DNA of 64,000 nucleotides from Physcomitrium patens (Eukaryota; Streptophyta; Bryopsida; Funariales; Funariaceae), in assembly GCF_000002425.4 (NCBI RefSeq), contig NC_037254.1:22335120-22399119 (forward strand), in the 5' to 3' direction. The notes below the pieces were generated by a model. It had not been told where the DNA came from, did not search any database, and was given only the letters and a program-made list of their open reading frames with translations. Both the position numbers and the translations under genes were made by a program. Of this stretch, positions 1 to 10,933 are shown piece by piece; the stretch's first letter is position 1, and each line of letters starts with the position of its first letter.

Positions 1-238
1 GTGATGGTGTTTGAAATATTTTATTTAAAAGAAATTATAAAAGCTTCAATAATAATCAAATAACTTGGTAGTCTTCTCGTCCTAGTATGAGATACTATTG
101 ATGGTTGAGAGGCCTTATGAACCATCTTCGAAGATAACAAAGATCAAAGTATGTGGCAAATACAATTTGTCACATCTTGGATTTCCTCAATATATAATGA
201 CCACTTCTTGTAGAAATTGTTCCTAAAAAGAAGAAATA
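1..238 (+). pseudogene. Decayed 3' end of retrotransposon ORF3
   Basis: This stretch aligns by eye with the last ~200 bases of the third ORF of Elements 1 and 2 (11156-11356 and 34818-35018) and with the short spacer before the 3' LTR. Shared landmarks are the segment after 'ggtggtcttctcgcc', 'tatcttcgaagaga' and the terminal 'ctcaatatataat'. Many transitions and stops make it non-coding. It runs straight into an LTR copy, so the window opens inside the 3' end of an old plus-strand element of the same family. Confidence 0.8.
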
Positions 239-239
239 A

Positions 240-697
240 TGTCATGGACATACACATGTAAACTAATAATTATCTATATGATTAGATAGAAATAAGTAAA
301 GTTGATAAAAATAGGTTAACTCTACAATATCTTCTATACAAGCTTCCTAAAAGCTTCATAGATGTTTCTTTGACTTTATAAGTATCTATTATTGATTTTT
401 TAGGTTAAGAATGGGGTCAACTAGTTAGCCATGTGTCATACATATTGGTATCTTGAAGAACAAGTAAACTATGTGGCACTTACATAGAAAATTTACCTTA
501 TAAGCTAAAGCATGTGTCTTGAAAAGTCAATACATATTAGAAGTTCTATAAAACATTGCCACATAGCTCTCAATTAGATAGTATATATAGAAGCAAGAGT
601 GAAGCCTTCTATATTCTTGTCAACTCTTTTCTTGCTTCTAGTCTAGATTCAAGAGTCTCTAATTTCCTTGTCTTCTGGAAATAGTCATTCCAATATG
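240..697 (+). repeat. Decayed 3' LTR of chromovirus family
   Basis: Begins TGTCATGGACATACA, matching TGTCACGGACATACA at the start of the intact LTRs. It retains the 'gtcaac..gttagccatgtg' block, the 'agtatatatagaagcaagagtgaag' promoter block and the 'cttgcttctagtctag' block. Similarity stops near 'ccattccaatatg', so most of U5 is missing or replaced. It directly follows the ORF3 remnant, as a 3' LTR should. Confidence 0.85.
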
Positions 698-724
698 TAT
701 GACGCATGGCATTTATAATCATAC

Positions 725-890
725 AATTGAATGATTATTTATAATATATAAATAAATTGTATGACACATGACTATTTATAATATATAAAAAAATATTGAA
801 TACAAATTACATTCCAAATTGTATGATTATTTATAATATTTAAAAAAATATTGAATACAAATTATATTCAAAATTATCAATAATATTTGA
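725..890. repeat. Short AT-rich tandem repeat
   Basis: Two to three imperfect copies of a unit of about 55-75 bases containing 'atttataatat' and 'aaatattgaatacaaatta' lie head to tail directly after the LTR remnant. No coding potential. The rest of 890-1740 is AT-rich, has an (AT)n run at 1545-1568 and shows no gene. Confidence 0.6.
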
Positions 891-1739
891 TCTAAAATTA
901 TTGAGTTTATAAGGATCAATAAACTAAAAAAGATGGCTTAATAATCAGAATATTTTCAAATAATTTTTTTTTCTGTAAGGATCTATTTTCAAAGCTTAAA
1001 TAAAAATCAAAATATACATATTTATATACATATGTATATCCATAAAATCATTTTTTGAAGAACATTATAATATTTAATTAAATGATTAATAATTAATATC
1101 ATACTTTTATTATTATTTTAGAGTCTCAAACATGAACTGGAAGAAGATCCATAAACTTGGGAAATTTGTGTCAAAAGAATAGTGAAAAAATAAAAATAAA
1201 GTAGTATATATATATTGAATTGTTCAATTCCAAATTCTTGAGATGAAAGTGGAGTCAAAATATGGTAAAGATATTGAATAAGAGACGTGGGATAGAAACA
1301 AGGTCAAAGATATGAAACTAGTATATTTTCAATTATTTAATAGGAACAGGATGTGGCTTTTAGAAGTTCTTAATTTTAATGCTTTGTTTCAAATTTCCTA
1401 TACAATAGTTAAAAGTATACATAACCATAAATAAATTAGTTACTACCACAAAAATAATGAATTAAGATAATTTTATTTTATATGATTATAGAATAATCTA
1501 TAGATATTATTTTTTTAAAAAAATCAAAATCAAAAAGAAAAAAGATATATATATATATATATATATTAAAATATTATAAAATTATTTTAAAATAAAGCAT
1601 TGAAATTAATTTAATGTTCTTATTACTAATAAGTTTTTAATTATACTTCAAAATTATTATTAAGTAATAAATATAATTTTTATTAATTAATATTTAAAAT
1701 TTTATTTTAAAAAAATTCTTAAATGAGATGATTTGAGAT

Positions 1740-3080
1740 AAAGAATAAGTAAAATGGAGCTCAAAATGACAAATATAGAATAAAAAGATTCGAAATAGAA
1801 AAAAAGGATAAAATAATCAAAGTTGGAAATAAGAGATAGGAAACAAGGACTAAGAACAAGAGATAAGGAACAAGGAATAGAGAATGAAAGTTAGAAATAA
1901 GAAAAATAGAACTAAGAATAAAGAATGGAGGTTGAGAATAGGAAATAAGGAATGGACATTACAAATAAGGAATAGAAAATAGGGGCTAAGAACATGGAAT
2001 AAGAAATAGAGGTTGCAAAGGAGGAATAGGGAATAGAAGTTGAAAATAGGAGGTAAAAAATGGAAATTGGAATTGGGATTGAAAATTAGCAATAAAAAAA
2101 GAGGATTGAAAATGAGGGACAAAAAACAAAGATTAAGAATGGAGGTTATAAATGTGGTATAAAAAATAGAGGTTGAGAATAGGTGACAAAGAATAAGGTT
2201 GAGAATAGACGATTAGAAATAGAAACAAAGAGTAGGAAACAAGAAATGAATGTTGAGAATAAGAAATAAAGAATAGAAGTTGAGAATCTAGCAAGAAATG
2301 ATGATTGAGAATAATGAAAAAAGAACAAAGATTGAAAATGGGGGATAAAGTACAAGGATTGGAAATAAAAAATAAGAAATGAAGATTATAAATAAGAAAT
2401 AAAGAATAAAAAATTAAAAAATTAAAAAAAATTAAAATTAAAATTAAAAGTAAAAGACAATGAATAAGATGAAAAACCAGAAAAAATAAAAAGGGTTGGA
2501 AACAAGAAAAAGAAGACAAAAAATGAAAGCTGAAAATAAAGAATATAAAATAAAGAATAGATGTTGGAAATAAAGGATAGAAAATGGAGGATATAGAATA
2601 AGATACAAGGAATATGGGACGTAGAATAAAAGATAAGAAATAGAAGATATGAAATGAAAGATAAAGAATGAGAAATATGGAATGGAAGATAATAAATAGG
2701 AAATAAAAAAAAAAGTATTAGAAACAAAGAACAAGAAACGTAGATTAGAAATGACAAATAAAGAATGAAAATTGAAAATAGAGAACAAAAAATAGGAAAA
2801 AAAATATAAAACAAATAATAGGGCAAGAAACATAGAATAAAAAATGGAATTGAGAATGCAAGATAAAAAATGAGGTTGAAAATATAAGACAAAGAATGAA
2901 TTTGGAAAAATAGGATACGAATCACAAAATAAAGAATACAAGAAAAAAAAACAAGGCTAGCAACATAAGACATGAAACACATGAAAGAAATATGGATTAG
3001 AAAGGAAAGACAAAAAACAAGGGCTGAAAATGGAGGATATAGAACAAAGAATTGATGATAGAGGACATGAAATGAGAGAT
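1740..3080. repeat. Purine-rich, C-poor degenerate repeat tract
   Basis: About 1.3 kb in which the plus strand is mostly A and G with some T and very little C. It is built from variants of 'gaataagaaataga', 'gaggttgagaatag' and similar short words, with no fixed period by eye. The strand asymmetry creates long open frames on the minus strand rich in Phe, Leu, Ser and Ile. Those are composition artefacts, not genes. It is probably a decayed minisatellite that grew from a purine-rich seed. Confidence 0.8.
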
Positions 3081-3284
3081 GCTTGGATTAGATTTTCTTT
3101 AAAAAAAAGTCGATCTTAGAGCTTTTTTAGTATAATAGAATGAAAGGACTTGCCAAATTCTACAAAGAATAATATAAAAGAAATAGTGCCCTTTCATAGA
3201 GAATAGTTGTGGCTATTATATAAAAATAGATAAAAATAAAAATAAAAAAGCTACAAAAAAATTTAACAAGAAAAAATAAGATGA

Positions 3285-3600
3285 TGATTGTTACCACCAA
3301 GATATGATTATATATAAAAAATCAATAAAAGTAGATTTATTTTATGATATTTTTCTAAAAAAGCTTCTTAAAAGCTTTATAGAAGGTGTTTTAATTTTAT
3401 ACATCTTTGCAATTGATTGATAGCATAGACCTTGATTAATAAGTTAATTACATATTATTATATTATAGAATAAGCTAATTATGTAGCATACATATAGAAA
3501 ACTTGCCTTATAAGTTAAGACACATTTCTTGCAAAGTCAAAATATTTTGGAGGTCCTATAAGATATCACCATATTTTCGTATTACATATTGTCTTTCTTA
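3285..3600 (+). repeat. Decayed LTR fragment of chromovirus family
   Basis: Recognisable LTR blocks in order: 'aagcttcttaaaagctttatag', then 'agctaattatgtagcatac', 'atagaaaacttgccttataag' and 'ggaggtcctataag', matching 5665-5895 of Element 1. It lacks both ends and carries many transitions. 3100-3285 is AT-rich with nothing recognised. Confidence 0.7.
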
Positions 3601-3639
3601 AAAATGCACCGGGTATCTAACTATGAAAGGTGAGGTTGT

Positions 3640-4885
3640 ATTTTACAAACATCCAAGAAAACCTAATAGGTTTCACTCATATGAGAAGAATATAATCCAA
3701 ATTCCAATTCAAAAGTGCTAAAAAATACTCTTCTTAGTAGCTTCAATCACATATAAACCTCAATTACTTTATTACTTTTATATTTAAGTAATTTAGATTT
3801 TTCTTGTAAGCCCCAATTCTAATTAGTGAGCTTTGACAAGCTATAACTTCTAATTTTATCATCTACTTGATATAAAATTTTGCATACGATTAGCAATGTA
3901 AGTCTTCTATATGCGCATGAGTTTTCAACCAAATCCAACTCACAAATTGTGAAAAAAACTTCCAAAAACTGCACTAATGTCACTCAGCTACCAACTTGAA
4001 AGGTGAAGCAAAAGTTCCAGCAGTGATTTTTCCTTCTTTAACCATTAATTTCATTTCAAAATTGGTGTGCAACTTGAACTTCAAGTCTTTCAACACCATG
4101 CCAAATTTCTCTTGGATCCAACGAGTAGATATTACAAAAATCGTATCCAACCCCAAACTACCAACTTCCAATATGTTCTTATACCAAAATCTAGATATCT
4201 CTCAATTGCATCATTAAATTATCACAAAATTTCACATACACTTAGAAAACCTAATTTTCCAAATACTTTCAAAATTTGAACTATAGATGTCACACCAATT
4301 TTATGAACTAGTTGAGAGTACTAGCCCTAATTTCATTGCATAAATCTCAAGTTGTCAATACAAACCTTGACTTCCAATAATAATTGCTAACCCTCTACAG
4401 ATCCTATCAAAACCAACCTTATGTCTTTAAAATAAGCTCTAACCTAACTCTCAAATCCTAATCTTTGATCTTCAAATGAATTCTTATTTTACCCTTGGCG
4501 GTCAATTTAGTGGCCAAAGATTTGATTTTGATCCTATTTCACAAATGGTTGACCTTCAGATATCAATCTAACCTATCCTAAGGATTTTTTAGTCCAACCC
4601 TATCCTCAACTTAATCTTATAAATTTATGGTCTTTCTAAGATAATAAAAGAGTTTTTACAACTAAAGGTAAAATTACTAATTAATCTTCAATCTACTAAC
4701 TATTAAGATAAAAAAATAATCTAAGAGGCTTTTATAAAAGCCATGTTTAGATACCTTGAAATATTATTGAACCAAGGTAATTAGATATTAATTAGAAATT
4801 CAATTTAGATTATAGTTCCATTATATAGTTATATTATATTACGACAACGTTACAAATATGTAGAAGCTATAAACACTAATAGAAG
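3640..4885. other. No gene recognised; possible old repeat
   Basis: Unusually C-rich and G-poor on the plus strand compared with its surroundings. Small open frames on both strands around 3980-4280 have no recognisable motif. Phrases such as 'agctataacttctaattttatc' resemble the non-coding spacer sequence common in plant LTR elements, but I cannot assign a family. Confidence 0.4.
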
Positions 4886-4887
4886 GT

Positions 4888-5580
4888 TATGGATGATAAC
4901 TTTAATTGGCAAAGAAAGGTGTTTGTAAAATAAAAAAATGTATCAAATTAATGTACATAAATTCTTTAAATGGCAAAAAATTTGTCCAATTATCTTGATG
5001 ATAATTGATGGTACACTTCAAATACTACTCCAAAATTTCATTCACCCATTTCATTTGCCCATCAATTACAGGATAAAAAGCTAAAGAAAATTTTATATCT
5101 ATTTTTAATATCATAAAAAAGATTCTCCAAAATCTTGATATAAATTAAATCTCTCTATCTAATATAATATCTTTAAGCAATCTATGATAGCCATATATAT
5201 TATTAAAAAAATATTTAGTCATTTTTTTACCTATAATAGATTTTATATATGGTACAAAATGTGCCATCTGGGTAAAACAATCAACTACTACAAATATAGA
5301 ATTATACAAACTTGTCACTAAAAGATCCATGAAAATATCCATAGAAATGGAAGATTGTGGTTGTTCTTGAATAAGTAATGGCTAAAGAAGTTTTGAAAGT
5401 CAATGATGAGGAGTTTTGAATCTTGAACAAATATCACATGATTATACAAAAACTTTAACTGCCTTCCATGTTTGAGGCCACTAAAAATCTCTAGATATTA
5501 GCTCTAAAGTCTTGTTGTATTCAAAATATCTAGCTATTGGAAATTCATGATAAGTTGAAGATCACGTTGTCATATTATGG
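4888..5580 (-). pseudogene. Decayed integrase fragment of chromovirus
   Basis: Read on the minus strand this matches the integrase zinc-binding and catalytic-core part of Element 1 (about 9560-10230). A short open stretch (5145-5342) still reads as the core, with 'SIFVVVDCFTQMAHFVP' followed by 'IIYGYHRLLKDII'-like sequence, but stops interrupt both sides. Element 1 inserted at its 5' side: the TTCAG target site lies at 5581-5585 and again at 11938-11942. This is therefore the older host copy of a nested insertion. Confidence 0.8.
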
Positions 5581-5585
5581 TTCAG

Positions 5586-6127
5586 TGTCACGGACATACA
5601 TATAATTACCTATATGAATAGATAAAAGTATGTAAAAGTAGATAAAAGTAGGTTAATTGTGTAATATCTTCTAGAGAAACTTCTTAGAAGCTTCATAGAC
5701 GCTGCTTTGACTTTATAGGAGTCTATAGTTGACTTTTAGGTTAGAAACTTGGTCAACAAGTTAGCCATGTGCCACACATGTTGGAAGCTTAAAGAACAAG
5801 CTAACTACGTGGTCCATCCATAGAAAACTTGCCTTGCAAGCAAAGGCATGTGGCCTAGAAAGTCAACATATATTGGAGGTCTTATAGAACATCGCCACGT
5901 GGCTTCTAGTTAGATAGTATATATAGAGGCAAGAGTGAAGCCCTCTTCACTCTTGTCAACTCCTTTCTTGCTTCTAGTCTAGTTTCAAGGGTCTCTAGTT
6001 TTCTTGTATTTTGGCAATAGCCATTCTAGTTTCTTTCTTAATATACATACTTGTTTATATTTTGACTTATTATATCGAGATAGCCTTTTGGTGTATATTT
6101 TTTCTCATCGAGTCTTTGTCCTTGACA
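5586..6127 (+). repeat. Element 1 5' LTR
   Basis: 542 bp, TGTCACGG...CTTGACA. U3 runs to the TATATATA box at 5918-5925. R starts near 5949 if the predicted start is right. U5 (after about 6045) contains 'acttgtttatattttgac' and is of a type shared only with this element's own 3' LTR. Its boundary is fixed by the target duplication and by comparison with the 3' LTR. Confidence 0.95.
5918..5959 (+). promoter_or_regulatory. LTR promoter: TATA box, start-site hairpin, predicted transcript 5' end
   Basis: TATATATA lies at 5918-5925. Thirty-one bases from its start comes ACTCTTGTCAA (5949-5959), the exact reverse complement of the sequence at 6130-6140. Between them is a perfect 11-bp inverted repeat (5930-5940 with 5945-5955, loop ccct). 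The same layout is present in all four LTRs of the two full-length elements. The transcription start is inferred from the usual TATA spacing; it is not shown by the sequence alone. Confidence 0.7.
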
Positions 6128-6129
6128 GA

Positions 6130-6140
6130 TTGACAAGAGT
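6130..6140 (+). other. Candidate self-priming primer-binding site
   Basis: TTGACAAGAGT, two bases inside the 5' LTR end, is complementary over all 11 positions to 5949-5959 in the R region. In Tf1 of fission yeast, 11 nt at the 5' end of the transcript fold back on such a site and are cleaved to prime reverse transcription. No 12-nt tRNA complement adjoins the LTR. A partial initiator-tRNA-Met match (TATCAGAGC, 6151-6159) lies 23 nt inside and lacks the part that would pair with the tRNA CCA end. Confidence 0.65.
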
Positions 6141-6339
6141 ACACTTACAATATCAGAGCTTTGTTTTTTCTTGAGTAAGAGTGGATTATCCCTTTCTCTT
6201 GACAAGACATAAGCGTATTAGAAGTTTGCGGATTATCCACTTCTAAACTGATATTGTTCTTAGTATCTTCTTTGTTATCAAGTCTTTCTTTTCTTTTGTC
6301 TTGAGCAATATCAAACAAATTTTTCTTCTTAGTGTCATT

Positions 6340-7344
6340 ATGGCAGAGCTTATTGAAATGAAGAGTGCAATGGCACAAATGCAAGAGCAAATGAGGGAGT
6401 TAATGCTTGCGATGCATCAACTCAATTCACCAACACAGGAAAGAACAAGAATAGCAGAAAGTGGAGATATAGAGATGATCGGAGCTGCTTCAACATCTAC
6501 AACAAACCACGTTCCTTCTCCAATTGTACAACACCCTATAAGCACTAGAGAACCAAGAATTGCCTTACTTGAGAAATTTGATGGTACGAGATCAAAGTTT
6601 CGAGGGTTCATCAATCAAGTACAATTGGCAATTGAACTTCAACCGCAAAGCTATTCAACTCCAGGATCACAAGTCAGGTTTATTGGCACTCTACTTTCTG
6701 GTTCTGCTTTATCGTGGTTTTCGTCTTTTCTTGAACAACAAAATCCAATATTGGACAATTTGGAAGCTTTTTTGGCGGAGTTTCGATCTATGTATGGTGA
6801 ACACGATGCAACTCATGTTGCAACAAATAAGATCCGAATTCTGCGACAAGGAAATCGCTCAGTAACAGTATATGCTTCACAATTTTGACAACTTGCAATT
6901 GACATCAAGTGGGATGATGCTGCACTCATCAGTCAATTTCTTTATGGATTGCAATACGAAGTAAAGAAATTGATGCTCAACTTACCTGATCCTCAAACTT
7001 TGAGTCAAGCAATCGATTTTGCGGTAAAATGTGATAATCGACTTTTTGAATTTCGATCTGAGAATCATTCATGGGAACCTCAACGTTATTACTCAATGGC
7101 AACATCAACATCTTTGCCAAACGTACATTCGGAAGTAGAAGACATGCAAATTGACGCGGTACGTTTTAAACCTCTAACTGAGCAAGAAAAGATTCGTCGT
7201 CGTCAAGAAGGATTATGTTTATATTGCGGAGAACCTAAGCACACTGCTCAACATTGTCCAAAGAAACGACGCAACTATAAAATGAGGGGTACGACGGTCA
7301 AAGAAGACAACATGTCGGAAAACGGATTCGTCCAGCTACAATAG
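6340..7344 (+). pseudogene. gag of Element 1 (one nonsense codon)
   Basis: Encodes a capsid/nucleocapsid polyprotein. Start chosen at MAELIEMKSAMAQMQ, the same start as the intact copy in Element 2; an ATG-less extension upstream is not shared. The N-terminus is a Met/Gln-rich helix likely to form a coiled coil. A retrotransposon gag (capsid) region follows, around FINQVQLAIELQPQSY and LSGSALSWFSSFLEQ. The zinc knuckle CLYCGEPKHTAQHC (C-x2-C-x4-H-x4-C) is near the C-terminus, followed by a basic KKRR stretch. CGA has become TGA at 6886-6888, between capsid and nucleocapsid. The reading frame is otherwise open and ends at the TAG 7342-7344, overlapping the pol frame. Confidence 0.95.
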
Positions 7345-10300
7345 GGACCGTGCAGCTGGAACCTTGTACAATTCCTAATGAAGGTCCTATCCTCTCCTCA
7401 GAACCCTCTCCTTGTTTTATAATAGACTTATATTTAGGACCTAAGAATTACAAAGCCTCTGCTTTATTAGATTCGGGAGCCTCAGCATGTTTTTTAGATG
7501 AACAATTTGTTAAAAGTCGTAAAATACCCTTTGTACAGAAACCTAAACCAGTACATGTAGAAGTCATAGATGGTCGTCCCTTGTATTCTGGAGATGTCAC
7601 TCATGAAACTCATCCTATAAAAGTAACAATAGACGGTCATGATAGCTACATAGCTTTTAACATAATTAAATCCCCGTCCAATCCAATTATTTTAGGTTTA
7701 TCCTGGCTAGAAAAATATAATCCTCGAATAGATTAGAATTCACGTAAACTTGACTTTTCCAAAAGCATTATTAATAGTTCTACGAACCAAGTAAAAAATT
7801 ATAAGTCTAGTACAGTAAAACCCGTACTGATAGGTGCAAAAGCATTTATACACGCAGCAAAAGAAGGATCAACTTTTGCTATTTATGCTGCACCTATTTC
7901 TGAAAACGTAAAGACTTCAAGTGGCATTTCAAGTCAATATCAGGATTATCAAGACGTTTTTGAGAAAAAGAATGCAGATATTCTTCCTGAGCATCGCCCA
8001 TACGATTGTTCAATCGATCTCAAGGAAGGAACTCTGCCACCATTTGGACCAATTTACAGTTTATCGCAAGATGAGTTGGCTGAACTCAAGACATATATTG
8101 ACGAGAATTTAGCGAAGAATTTCATACGCCATTCAAAATCTCCAGCAGGAGCTCCAATTCTATTCGTAAAGAAAAAAGATGGATCTTTACGAATGTGTGT
8201 TGATTATCGAGGACTCAACAAGATCACAATCAAGAACAGGTATCCATTACCTTTGATATCAGGACTCCTTGACCAGTTGAATCAAGCTAAGATCTATACA
8301 AAAATAGATCTAAGAGGAGCATATAATCTAGTACGGATCAAAGAAGGAGATGAATGGAAGACTGCGTTTCGAACCAGGTATGGACATTTCGAATATAATG
8401 TCATGCCCTTTGGACTCACGAATGCACCAGCTGCTTTTCAACATCTCATGAATGATGTATTTTATGAATTCTTAGACAATTTTGTCGTCTGCTATCTAGA
8501 CGATATCCTGATCTATTCCAAGAACGTCGAAGAACATGAAATACATGTTCGTCAAGTATTACAAAAACTTAGAGATGCAGGATTGTACGCCAAGATGGAA
8601 AAGTGTGTATTTCACACTACTCAAGTTGACTTTTTAGGATACATCATTTCAAATGATGGTCTCATGATGGATTCTAAGAAAGTCCAAACAATCGTGGATT
8701 GGAAGATTCCAAGGACAGTAAGAGATGTCCAATGTTTCTTGGGATTTGCCAATTACTATCGGATCTTCATCAAAGATTTCTCACGAGTTGCAGCTCCACT
8801 TACACGCTTGACTAGTAAAGATAAATTTCAATGGAATCAAGAAGCGGAAGCAGCATTTGAAGCCTTGAAGACATCGTTTGTCTCTGCACCAGTCTTATAT
8901 CGTGTTGACTTTTCCAAGGCATTTTTTATGGAAACAGATGCATCAGATTTTGCCTTAGGTGCAGTTTTATCACAAATGGGAACAGATGACAAACGCCATC
9001 CGATAGCTTTTCATTCAAGAAAATTCTCAGCAGCCGAGATCAATTATGAGATCCACGATAAAGAACTTCTTGCGATCGTGGATTCCTTTCAAGAATGGCG
9101 TCATTATCTAGAAGGCGCTTCTAGTCCAGTCACTGTGTATACAAATCACAAGAACCTCAAGTATTTCATGTCAGCACGTGTGTTGAATCGTCGTCAAGCT
9201 CGTTGGAGTATGTCTTTGTCAAGATTCGAGTTCATTATCACTTATCGGCCAGGAAAACAACAAGGTTTATCCGATGCCCTATCTAGACGTTCTTATTTTG
9301 CACCAAAAGAAGGAGATGCAACTTTTGAGCAACAAAGAATGGTCCTCTTGAAACCGGAGCTATTTCATCTCCGAGCAATGAAATCAACATTGACTGTTGA
9401 TTCAACTTTTCTCAAGCAAATCCAGTCCAGTATGTCCTCAGACCCTCTTGTTTATGATATCGAGAATAATTCTTCCAAGTCTCATGATCCTTCTAAGTTT
9501 GAGTTCAAGAATAATCTATTATATTTTGAAGGACGCCTATATGTTCCAGAAGGAAAAGCACGTTTACGTGTTCTTCAAGCACGTCATGACTTTCCAGCAG
9601 CAGGGCACTTTGGATATAATAAGACTTTGGAACTCATATCAAGAGATTTTTGGTGGCCACAAATGTGGAAGTCAGTCAAAGACTTTGTACAATCATGTGG
9701 TATTTGTTCAAGATAATAAATTCCTCGTCATCGACCTTACGGACTTCTTCAGCCATTACCTATACCAGAACAACCATGGTCTTCTGTTTCTATGGATTTC
9801 ATCACAGATCTTCCAAGCTCAAGATCTTATGATTCTATATTTGTGATAGTAGATCGTTTCACCAAGATGGCACATTTTGTGCCATGTACAAAATCTATCA
9901 CAGGTGAAGAAACAGCTAAGCTTTTCATTGATAATATCTATCGCTATCATGGATTACCTAAGGATATCATATAGGATAGGGGAACTCAATTTGTGTCAAG
10001 ATTTTGGAGGACCCTTTTCAAGATTTTAAAAGTGGACATAAAGCTATCTTCGGCTTTCCATCCTCAAACTGATAGACAAACAGAGCGCGTAAACTAAGTC
10101 TTGGAGCAATATTTAAGGTGTACTATCAACTACCAACAAGATGATTGGACAACCCTTCTGCCATTGGCAGAGTTTGCTTATAATAATACGGTACATTCTT
10201 CCACGCAACAAACACCTTTCTTTGTCAATTATGGCTATCATCCACGACTTGATACTTTTGATTTTTCAAAAGTTGATAATCCTGCAGCAGAAGATATGGC

Positions 10301-10838
10301 AAATCGGTTGTCAGAGTTACATGCAATAATGAAGACACAATTGAAGGAAGCTCAAGAACGACAAAAGATAAACGCAGATCTATATCGTAAGGAGCAACCA
10401 CAAATCAACGTGGGTGATAAGGTATGGCTACTTCGTCGCAATATCAAGACTACTCGACCTTGTGACAAGTTGGACTATCGTAGGCTTGGCTCCTTTTCTG
10501 TTTCTGAACAGATCAACCCAGTTGCATATCGGTTACATCTACCGGAGTCAATGAAGATCCATCCTGTATTCCACGTGTCTCTTCTTGAACCATATAAGAC
10601 AGTGGATATACAAGGAAGAAGACAAATGCCACCGCCTCCTATAGAAGTAGATAATAATGAAGAATTTGAGGTGGAAGAGATATTAGACTCAAGGCGGCGC
10701 CGAAATAAGCTAGAATATCTTATTCATTGGCACGGATATGATATTAGTGAGCGCACATGGGAGCCATCCAGGAATCTAGCAAATGCATCAGCTAAAATCA
10801 AAGTTTTTCATCAACGACATCCATCAAAACCAAGATGA
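7281..10838 (+). pseudogene. pol of Element 1: PR-RT-RNase H-IN-chromodomain, five nonsense codons
   Basis: The pol frame opens at 7281, -1 relative to gag, and has no obvious ATG. Domains in order: aspartic protease (LLDSGASACFLDEQF, about 7468), reverse transcriptase (VKKKDGSLRMCVDYRGLN; catalytic CYLDDILIYSK near 8490), RNase H (ETDASDFALGAVLSQ; HDKELLAIV), integrase zinc finger (HDFPAAGHFG ... CGICSR), core ([25 protein letters not shown]), GPY/F-type module (LGSFSVSEQINPVAYRL) and chromodomain (FEVEEILDSRR ... YLIHWHGYDISERTWEP, 10663-10770). Stops lie at 7734 (TGG to TAG), 9714 and 9717 (tandem TAA), 9972 (TCG to TAG) and 10095 (CAA to TAA). RNase H has YTNHKNL where Element 2 keeps YTDHKNL, an Asp-to-Asn change at a catalytic acid. 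No frameshift. The chromodomain is expected to direct integration to marked chromatin. Confidence 0.95.
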
Positions 10839-10933
10839 AAACCTCTCTTATAAAAGAGACAAGATTGAGGCAAGATAACATTCAATTTCCTATCCTTGTT
10901 TGTAACTTCTTTGCATTTTGTGACGCTAATTAG

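Noticed and set aside
1850..2982. Several minus-strand ORFs of 69-186 codons, very rich in Phe, Leu, Ser and Ile
   Set aside because: They are all produced by the purine-rich, C-poor plus strand, overlap each other in different frames and have no motif; composition artefact.
6151..6159. TATCAGAGC as a standard tRNA-iMet primer-binding site
   Set aside because: It lies 23 bases inside the LTR end fixed by the target duplication and lacks the TGG that would pair with the tRNA CCA end. Kept only as a possible relic.
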